From JTS-AC122 sp041742635 (lineage in GTDB: Bacteria; Planctomycetota; Phycisphaerae; Phycisphaerales; UBA1924), in contig JBGSIF010000260.1 in the NCBI GenBank assembly GCA_041742635.1, positions 1-20,847 on the forward strand: DNA of 20,847 nt, read 5' to 3'. Position 1 is the first letter of the stretch, and the number at the start of each line of letters is the position of its first letter. Shown piece after piece: positions 15,539 through 20,847 of the stretch. The position numbers were made by a program, and so were the translations under genes. Under the pieces are notes generated by a model. The model made no database searches. It saw only the letters and a list, made by a program, of their open reading frames with translations, and was not told where the DNA came from.

Positions 15539-16273
15539 ATGCACGCTCTCCGTGCTCGTTTTGCTGTTCTCTCAATCGTGGCAATTGCCGGCACCGCTTC
15601 GGCTGGCACGATCACCATCAGCGGCACGTCCGGTACGCGGAGTGCCTCGGCCCGTTTCGAGAACACCGGCGGCGGGCTTGTCATCAGGCTGACGAACAAC
15701 TCCAGCGCTGATGTGATGGAGCCGATGGATGTGCTGACGGCAGTGTTCTTCGACGTTATCTCCGGCGAAACGCTCACTCCGGTCAGTGCGTTGCTCTCTG
15801 GCGCGACCGTTCACTTCGGCCCCAATGGTGGCGGGAACGTCGGCGGCGAATGGGCATATGGCGCGGGGCTGTCCAGTGCGCCGGGGAGCGCGACGCGCGG
15901 CGTCTCGTCCGCCGGGTTTGGACTCTTCGGCGGTGCGAACTTCAATGGTGCAAACCTTGAAGGGCCGACCGCCGTCAACGGCTTGAACTACGGCCTCTCG
16001 TCCACCGGCGACAACCCCACGACCGGCAACACGCCTGTCACCGGCGGCGTGCCCCTCATCCAAGACCACGTCGTGTTCACCCTCTCGGGTATCTCGGCTC
16101 TCTTCGATCCCGCCGCCAGCATCCGAAACGTGTCGTTCCAGTACGGGACGGCGCTGAGCGAGCCGAACGTACGCGGCGGCGACGGTGGCGGGGTGATACC
16201 GCTCCCCTCGGCGTCCTTCCTCGGGCTTGCCGGACTCGGTGCGGTCGCGGCTCGTCGGCGTCGTGCGATCTGA
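15539..16273 (+). CDS. Exported PEP-CTERM-like surface protein (P-L-P variant)
   Basis: This is a 244-residue secreted protein. The ATG at 15539 has AGGTG 5 nt upstream and opens a signal peptide (hydrophobic FAVLSIVAIAGTASA, cleavage after Ala22). The body is Gly/Ser/Thr/Asn-rich, without catalytic motifs, and likely beta-structured: MDVLTAVFFDVISG, TPVSALLSGATVHFGPNGGG, GGEWAYGAG. The C-terminus (about 220-244) is a sorting tail: PLPS, then hydrophobic ASFLGLAGLGAVAA, then RRRR. That is the PEP-CTERM arrangement with PLP in place of PEP, common in Phycisphaerae, recognised by an exosortase that would remove the tail and anchor or release the protein. The middle resembles exosortase-dependent surface proteins I recall from planctomycetes, but I cannot name the subfamily with certainty. 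No exosortase gene is in the window. Confidence 0.82.
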   Translation: MHALRARFAVLSIVAIAGTASAGTITISGTSGTRSASARFENTGGGLVIRLTNNSSADVMEPMDVLTAVFFDVISGETLTPVSALLSGATVHFGPNGGGNVGGEWAYGAGLSSAPGSATRGVSSAGFGLFGGANFNGANLEGPTAVNGLNYGLSSTGDNPTTGNTPVTGGVPLIQDHVVFTLSGISALFDPAASIRNVSFQYGTALSEPNVRGGDGGGVIPLPSASFLGLAGLGAVAARRRRAI

Positions 16274-16397
16274 GACCGATACGGATTCGTTCGCGCGTTT
16301 CGCTCTGTCGCACGAAATCGAATAAGACATCGATTTGCTGCGCAGCCGTCGCGCACGGTCGGTCCTGTTATAGGTTGTTTGCAAGTTCCGACGCTCG

Positions 16398-17111
16398 TCA
16401 ACTGCTCCCGTGGCGCATTCGTTCAAGCCCTTCGGAGAAGGGGTAACTCGGGAAGACTCCGACGTGTCCGGATTGCCACGCGGCGGGCGGCGGGTAGACA
16501 TCGCCGCGGAACCCGGCTTCGTACATCGCACGCAGGGTGGATTCCAGCGAAGGTTCCTGCCCGTCCGCGCCGACGAGCCGGTTCACCCGCGCATTCAAGA
16601 ACGAAACCGTCGCCACAGGGACGCGCTCGCGCCGGTCCTTGAGCATCTTGGCGACCGTGACGAACCCGCGCTTGAGTTCGGGCAAAGTGAAGTGCGACCG
16701 CCCGGCGGGACGCAAGATTGCCAGCACGAGGATGAGGTCCAGGTCGAACTTCAAGACATACGGCTCGCGGTCGGTGGAAGCATGAATGCCGACCGATTCC
16801 TGGAACATCTTCGCAAACGATGTGACGGCCTTGGCGGTCCACTGGCTCGCCGGGACGAGGTCCACGAGTTGGGCGATGATGCCGTGGGAGTTGTCGGTGT
16901 CGTTCACGCCGCAGACGACGGCGCGGTAGCGCCCGTCGAGCACGTCGCGCAGCAGGTCTTGCCCCCAGAGGATGCGGATGCGTTCACCGGCGGCCGGCCC
17001 GGAGAGCACGCCCGCCGGCGCGCTCGGGAGCAGGTTCACGCGGTCGGGGAACTGATCCGAGCGCATGAGATCGTCGGCGTTGTCGTCGTAGAGCAGGATG
17101 CGTGTGGCCAT
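16398..17111 (-). CDS. Conserved-looking 237-residue protein of unknown function
   Basis: The ATG at 17111 has an excellent ribosome-binding site (GAGGAG, about 5 nt spacer), and the codon pattern fits the neighbours, so the gene is very likely real. The sequence begins MATRILLYDDNADDLMRSDQ, superficially like a response-regulator start, but no phospho-acceptor Asp/Lys pattern follows. Later parts include RIRILWGQDLLRDVLDGRYR, VVCGVNDTDNSHGIIAQLVD, and LKFDLDLILVLAILRPAG. It has no signal peptide and no obvious membrane span, so it is probably cytoplasmic. I do not recognise the family. It lies 96 nt downstream of the LptF-like gene on the same strand and converges with the PEP-CTERM-like gene. 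Confidence 0.8.
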   Translation of the reverse strand: MATRILLYDDNADDLMRSDQFPDRVNLLPSAPAGVLSGPAAGERIRILWGQDLLRDVLDGRYRAVVCGVNDTDNSHGIIAQLVDLVPASQWTAKAVTSFAKMFQESVGIHASTDREPYVLKFDLDLILVLAILRPAGRSHFTLPELKRGFVTVAKMLKDRRERVPVATVSFLNARVNRLVGADGQEPSLESTLRAMYEAGFRGDVYPPPAAWQSGHVGVFPSYPFSEGLERMRHGSS

Positions 17112-17207
17112 GGCGTCTCCTCATGGTGTGTTCGGTGCGTGCGATGGGGGTGCGACGCTGAAGAAATATGATAACCGATTTCGCTCGTTGAAGGACGGGG
17201 GATTGGC

Positions 17208-18968
17208 TCAATGCACGGCGACTTTGCGGTACTGCATGATGGTGTAGACAAGCAGAGCAGTCACGCCGCCCCACAGGATCACCAGCCCGCCCAGCCCGTT
17301 GTGATGGGTGGCCTGCTGGCCGGCGTTGATCGTGATGACGGCGATGAGCGCGGGGAAGAAGGCCCAGAGGTAGACGGTGAGGGGGAGTTTGGACCGAAGC
17401 CGAAGGGCCATGACGGCGCCGGTAAGGATCATCACGCCGCACGCGACGGCGCTGGCGAGTCGCTCGTGTTGTTTGCTGATGATCTCGCGCCGAAGATCGG
17501 CGAGCCGGCGACGCAGGTCGTCGCGTGGTTTCTGCACATAGTCATCGTTACCGTTTGCCGCGGCGAGATGTTCATCCGTCAGCGGCAAGAGTTCGGCGGA
17601 CGAAAGCCGCATGATCGCGCCGGTGGGTGAATCCTGGAGTGTCGCGCCGTCGAGCGTGAATGTGCGGAGCGAGCCGCTTGTATCTGGGCGAGGCGCACGG
17701 TCCACTGCGGGTGTGGAGGCGCGATCTGGCTTGGCGACTTCGTTTTTCACCCCCGTGAGTTGCAGAATCAGCGAGACGGGTTCATCAGTCGAAGTAGGCA
17801 CCACGGCGGTCCGCACCCACGCCGACTCCGCCGACTGCACGAGCGTGCGCCCGTTATCGAGCGTGCGGACGACCTGCACGGGCGCGACGGCGTTGGCGGC
17901 AGCGGTGTCGGGAGTGTTCCGAAGGCTCCAGTATTCGCCCTTGGCGTCCCACTCGATCCTGCCGGCGCGGAGCAGGATCGGTTGCCCGTCGCGGTCGAGC
18001 AGTTTGGCCTCGCCGGTCGTGCGGAGGGCGGCGTCGATCGCGCCCGTCACCCGCCGCTCGCACAGGTGCGCCGCGAGCACGCGCCTTCTGGATTCGATGA
18101 TGTTGATCCGGTCGGGGGATTGTTTGAGTGCTTCGAGTTCGCGCCATGTGAAGAACTTGGGGTCCTCGTCGAATGTGTTGGGGAGTAGGTAGGACATGAG
18201 GGTGTATTCGACGTCGCTGCCTTGCTTGCCGACGGTGCGGGCGCGGACGCCGCGTGGCTTGATGATGACGCGGGTGACGGAGTCGCCGCCTGTTTGGGCG
18301 TCGTCGCCCGGCCCCGACGGGGCGTTCTCGCGCACGAGCCAGACGTCGGCTTCCTCGGCGCTGATCTCCATCTCGACGTTGCCTTTGGAATCGAGCCGGA
18401 CGACCATGAGTCGTTTGAGGTACAACTGCTCGTACGCCGGTCCGGATTGGGACTCATCACGCGGGACGGTGCGGACGACATCGGCGTAGATGAGTGTGTC
18501 GCCGAGTTTCACCGCGTCCTTGCGCTCGATCGCGCCGATGATGTAGCGTGCGGCGTCGCGCGTGATAAGTTGCTCCGCCGACCGCAGGAAGCGCGGGATC
18601 ACTTCGTTCTGCATCACCAGGATTACGCCCCCGAGCACCACGCCCGAGATGACGACGGGCATCAGCAGCGAGCGGTGCCCGACGCCCGCGGCGAAGCACG
18701 CCGTGACTTCGTTGTCGCTGCACCACCGGTGGTACGCGAGCGTCGCGCCGAACCCGGCGGCGAACGGAAGCGCGTACTGGAGCATCGGGGGCATCATCAG
18801 CAGCATGAGGCGCAGGGTTTCGATCGGCCCGAGGCGACCGTCGGCGAGCATCCGCACCGCCGCGGCGAACGAGAGCACTGTCACCAGCACCGCCGCCGTG
18901 AGCAGCAGCAGCCGCCACACATCGGTGGTAATGAAACGCCAGATGGTGAAGGGAGGACGGCGACGCAA
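17208..18968 (-). CDS. LptF/LptG family permease
   Basis: LptF and LptG form the inner-membrane part of the exporter that moves lipopolysaccharide (or a related lipid) from inner to outer membrane. The layout matches: three membrane segments near the N-terminus (about residues 10-35, 55-80, 95-120), a long periplasmic beta-rich region (about 130-500, here rich in Thr/Val and longer than usual), and three C-terminal segments (504-586, including VMALRLRSKLPLTVYLWAFF and GGLVILWGG). The start is uncertain. No ATG precedes the first membrane segment; the TTG at 18968, just before RRRPPFTIW, is preferred. An alternative TTG at 19085 would read through the 19025-19112 palindrome and is unlikely. 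No second permease or LptB ATPase gene is adjacent. Length 586 residues from 18968. Confidence 0.82.
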   Translation of the reverse strand: MRRRPPFTIWRFITTDVWRLLLLTAAVLVTVLSFAAAVRMLADGRLGPIETLRLMLLMMPPMLQYALPFAAGFGATLAYHRWCSDNEVTACFAAGVGHRSLLMPVVISGVVLGGVILVMQNEVIPRFLRSAEQLITRDAARYIIGAIERKDAVKLGDTLIYADVVRTVPRDESQSGPAYEQLYLKRLMVVRLDSKGNVEMEISAEEADVWLVRENAPSGPGDDAQTGGDSVTRVIIKPRGVRARTVGKQGSDVEYTLMSYLLPNTFDEDPKFFTWRELEALKQSPDRINIIESRRRVLAAHLCERRVTGAIDAALRTTGEAKLLDRDGQPILLRAGRIEWDAKGEYWSLRNTPDTAAANAVAPVQVVRTLDNGRTLVQSAESAWVRTAVVPTSTDEPVSLILQLTGVKNEVAKPDRASTPAVDRAPRPDTSGSLRTFTLDGATLQDSPTGAIMRLSSAELLPLTDEHLAAANGNDDYVQKPRDDLRRRLADLRREIISKQHERLASAVACGVMILTGAVMALRLRSKLPLTVYLWAFFPALIAVITINAGQQATHHNGLGGLVILWGGVTALLVYTIMQYRKVAVH

Positions 18969-19355
18969 GTGGTTCGATTCTAGCGGGAGGCAAGTCGTGA
19001 ACTGCGACAGGCTGCGGTGGACAGTGGACCGGGCGTCCCGCCCGGCTCTGCGGTGCCAGACACAGTCGACCGACCGTGTACCCAACGACCACCGGGCGGG
19101 ACGCCCGGTCCATTACACCGAGCGAATAGGAATCTGTTTGGAGTCGATCGGGCGAATATTCCGTGCGTATCGAATAGTCTGCGCGACCTTTCGGTTTATG
19201 TATTCGGTCCCGGTGCCATCGTGGTGTACATTCAACAGGGGCGTATCCAAGTGTCCGGATTCAACCGATTTATATTCAGATTCTACCCTCGCTCGGTGTC
19301 GCCCGAATCATTGGTGTCCGCCCATCAAGTTGGTCCGCATCGAAAGAGCAACGGC
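18969..19355. other. Divergent intergenic region with a nested palindromic repeat and AT-rich right half
   Basis: This 387-bp stretch lies between the minus-strand permease and the plus-strand protease. Its left part holds the inverted repeat at 19025-19112. Its right part (about 19113-19330) is AT-richer than the surroundings, with TATATT at 19271-19276 and a GAATATTC palindrome at 19154-19161, and probably contains the protease promoter, although no standard -35/-10 pair is evident. I see no gene in it. Confidence 0.5.
19025..19112. repeat. 88-bp element: perfect 21-bp terminal inverted repeats, each itself a hairpin
   Basis: The arm at 19025-19045 (TGGACCGGGCG...) is the exact reverse complement of 19092-19112 (...CGCCCGGTCCA), with 46 bp between. 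Inside each arm CCGGGCG and CGCCCGG flank three bases, so every arm can fold alone. This pairing of two inverted palindromes is the organisation of REP doublets (REPIN/BIME). Position in a divergent spacer is typical for such elements. Genome copy number cannot be judged here. Confidence 0.75.
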
Positions 19356-20847
19356 ATGTCCCGCCTACGTCCGGTTCGTTCATCATCCGCTCGGTTTGTG
19401 CTCGCCGTGGCGATTGGTTTGTCGTATGCAAGCACGATCGATGCTTATGGCGTAGCACTCGCCGACGATGCGGCCGCACCGCAACCGGCATCGCTCGCCA
19501 TCCCGACGTACTTCACCGACGGTCGCGGCGTGACGCCGTTCCTGGTCGCCACGCCGCTGGCCAAGTCTTCCGCGGCGTCGCGCGAGAACACCGAGTTCAT
19601 GGACGACCTGGGGAACGTCCCCCCGCCGACGCCGGGGTACACGATCACGAGCACGATCGTGGTTGAACTGTCGGACCCGAAGGTGATCACACCCGGTTTG
19701 ACGAAGATGGTCCATGGGGCCGGCGCGTCGATCCGCCCGCATGATGGCGCGCCGGGGTTTGTGCTCGTGGACTCGCCCGCCGCGGCGTGGACGATCCAGA
19801 GCGCGGTCACACTGTCGCAGCAACTCCGCGTCGCTGGGGCCTTGGTTGGTGTCGCGTCGGCGTACCTCGATATCACCATCCCGCTCGCGCCACGAACCCT
19901 GCCGACCGATCCCAGTTTCAATCTCCAGTGGAGTCTGCACAACACCGCGAACCCGCTGTTTGATATCAATGCCGAGCCGGCGTGGGACGCGGGCTACACC
20001 GGTGCGGGGGTCACGGTGGGCGTCGTGGATCAGGGGTGGCAGACCGCGCACCCCGAGTTCCTCTTTGCGCTCAACGTTGCCGCCAGCCAGACCGGCAACG
20101 AGTTTGATTCGCACGCCACAAGTTGCGCGGGCATCATCGGGATGCGTGCCAACAACTCCATCGGCGGCGCAGGGATCGCGTACCAATCCCAACTCTCCAA
20201 ACTCTACTACGGATCGTCCACGGTCAATGCCGCGGCGTTCGGATTCCGAAACGACCTCAACGCCATCAAAAGCAACTCGTGGGGTCCGTTCGATAACGGC
20301 ATCATTTCTTTCATGCCGTCCAACGAGCGCACCGCAATTCAAACCGCCATCAACACCGGACGCAACGGGCTGGGCGAGATTTTCGTGTGGGCCTCCGGCA
20401 ACGGCGCGCTCGTCAACGACCGCGCCGACTACGACCCGTATGTCACGAGCCGCTTCACCATCGGCGTCGGTGCGATCGATTCCGACGATCATCGATCCGT
20501 GTACAGCGAGTCCGGCTCCTGCCTCCTCACGGCGGCACAGTCCGACCGCGACCTTGGTACATCCAGCGACATGGGGATCTTCACCACGATCCCCGTGGAC
20601 GGATACACATCCAGTTTCGGCGGCACCAGCGCGGCGTGCCCCCTTGCCGCCGGTGTCGTCGCGCTCATGCTCGATGCCAACCCCACGCTCACCTGGCGCG
20701 ATGTGCAGCATGTCATCGTCAACTCCGCTCGCTTTTGCGATCAAGCAAACCCCGCGTGGACGTTCAACGGTGCGGGGCGGCGCGTCAACTACGCCTACGG
20801 GTTCGGCGCGATGGACGCGGGCCGGGCGACGCAACTCGCCGCGCAGT
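19356..20847 (+). CDS. Secreted subtilisin/kexin-like serine protease (S8), 3' end outside window
   Basis: The ATG at 19356 opens a signal peptide (MSRLRPVRSSSARFVLAVAI...; hydrophobic to about residue 30), and the frame stays open to the window edge, 497 residues. Residues about 45-190 look like a propeptide region. The catalytic triad is present: Asp225 (VGVVDQGW), His253 (DSHATSCAGIIG) and Ser425 (GGTSAACPLAAGV), with the oxyanion Asn349 in WASGNG. NSWGPFDNG and the late FGAMDAGRA segment are kexin/proprotein-convertase-like. Two usual motif residues differ: His is followed by Ala-Thr, not Gly-Thr, and Asp is followed by Gln-Gly. The product is probably an active extracytoplasmic protease. 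Its missing C-terminus may hold a P-domain or a dockerin-like tail, but that is only a guess. Confidence 0.88.
   Translation, partial: MSRLRPVRSSSARFVLAVAIGLSYASTIDAYGVALADDAAAPQPASLAIPTYFTDGRGVTPFLVATPLAKSSAASRENTEFMDDLGNVPPPTPGYTITSTIVVELSDPKVITPGLTKMVHGAGASIRPHDGAPGFVLVDSPAAAWTIQSAVTLSQQLRVAGALVGVASAYLDITIPLAPRTLPTDPSFNLQWSLHNTANPLFDINAEPAWDAGYTGAGVTVGVVDQGWQTAHPEFLFALNVAASQTGNEFDSHATSCAGIIGMRANNSIGGAGIAYQSQLSKLYYGSSTVNAAAFGFRNDLNAIKSNSWGPFDNGIISFMPSNERTAIQTAINTGRNGLGEIFVWASGNGALVNDRADYDPYVTSRFTIGVGAIDSDDHRSVYSESGSCLLTAAQSDRDLGTSSDMGIFTTIPVDGYTSSFGGTSAACPLAAGVVALMLDANPTLTWRDVQHVIVNSARFCDQANPAWTFNGAGRRVNYAYGFGAMDAGRATQLAAQ

Noticed and set aside
18969..19085. Extended N-terminus of the LptF-like permease from a TTG at 19085
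   Set aside because: It would translate part of the palindromic repeat, and the added residues do not resemble the family, whose N-terminus starts right before the first membrane segment.

Overview
The window looks like part of a chromosome from a Planctomycetota bacterium, most likely class Phycisphaerae. The basis is the high GC content, three proteins ending in the short dockerin-like (EF-hand) module with a DFFDF core and terminal Gly-Cys that is typical of Phycisphaerales, one secreted protein with a P-L-P / hydrophobic / RRRR variant of the PEP-CTERM tail, and a planctomycete-style ECF sigma factor. I see no tRNA, rRNA, CRISPR array, transposase or phage gene. The content is a mix of housekeeping genes and secreted or surface proteins.

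Layout. (1) 1-858, plus strand: the 3' end of a Rossmann-like gene, followed 6 nt later by a small membrane-anchored protein of unknown function. (2) 1027-4757, plus strand: a large secreted GSDH-type sugar dehydrogenase with PKD, jelly-roll and dockerin modules, then a terminator-like palindrome and an ECF sigma factor. (3) 9868-4761, minus strand: a probable gene series of a pentaheme cytochrome c with dockerin tail, quinolinate synthase (nadA), a lipoprotein of the SurA/PpiC class, and a YraN nuclease-fold protein that overlaps the preceding gene by ATGA. (4) 10208-16273, plus strand: a secreted kelch-repeat/Ig/dockerin protein, a nitrilase-family carbamoyl-amide hydrolase, a hairpin-rich spacer with a truncated reading frame and a 56-residue small protein, galactokinase, and a PEP-CTERM-like surface protein. 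(5) 18968-16398, minus strand: an LptF/LptG-type permease and an unrecognised 237-residue protein. (6) 19356 to the right edge, plus strand: a secreted subtilisin/kexin-like protease, cut by the window end.

Coherence. Several products are exported: sugar dehydrogenase, multiheme cytochrome, kelch protein, PEP-CTERM protein and protease. SurA-like and LptF-like proteins serve the envelope. Two different C-terminal sorting signals, the dockerin-like module and the PEP-CTERM variant, occur close together. The metabolic genes (nadA, carbamoyl-amide hydrolase, galK) are isolated single genes, not pathway operons.

The most notable large-scale signal is base composition. The plus strand is C-rich from position 1 to about 9.9 kb and G-rich from about 10.1 kb to about 19 kb, regardless of gene direction. 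The switch falls in the divergent, AT-richer spacer 9869-10207. A switch of this sign is expected at a replication origin, but no canonical DnaA-box cluster or dnaA gene is visible, so it stays a hypothesis. Other points to check are a PKD domain apparently split by an inserted jelly-roll domain, a multiheme cytochrome carrying a dockerin tail, an 11-G homopolymer inside nadA, and nested palindromic repeats at 13.5-13.7 kb and 19.0-19.1 kb.
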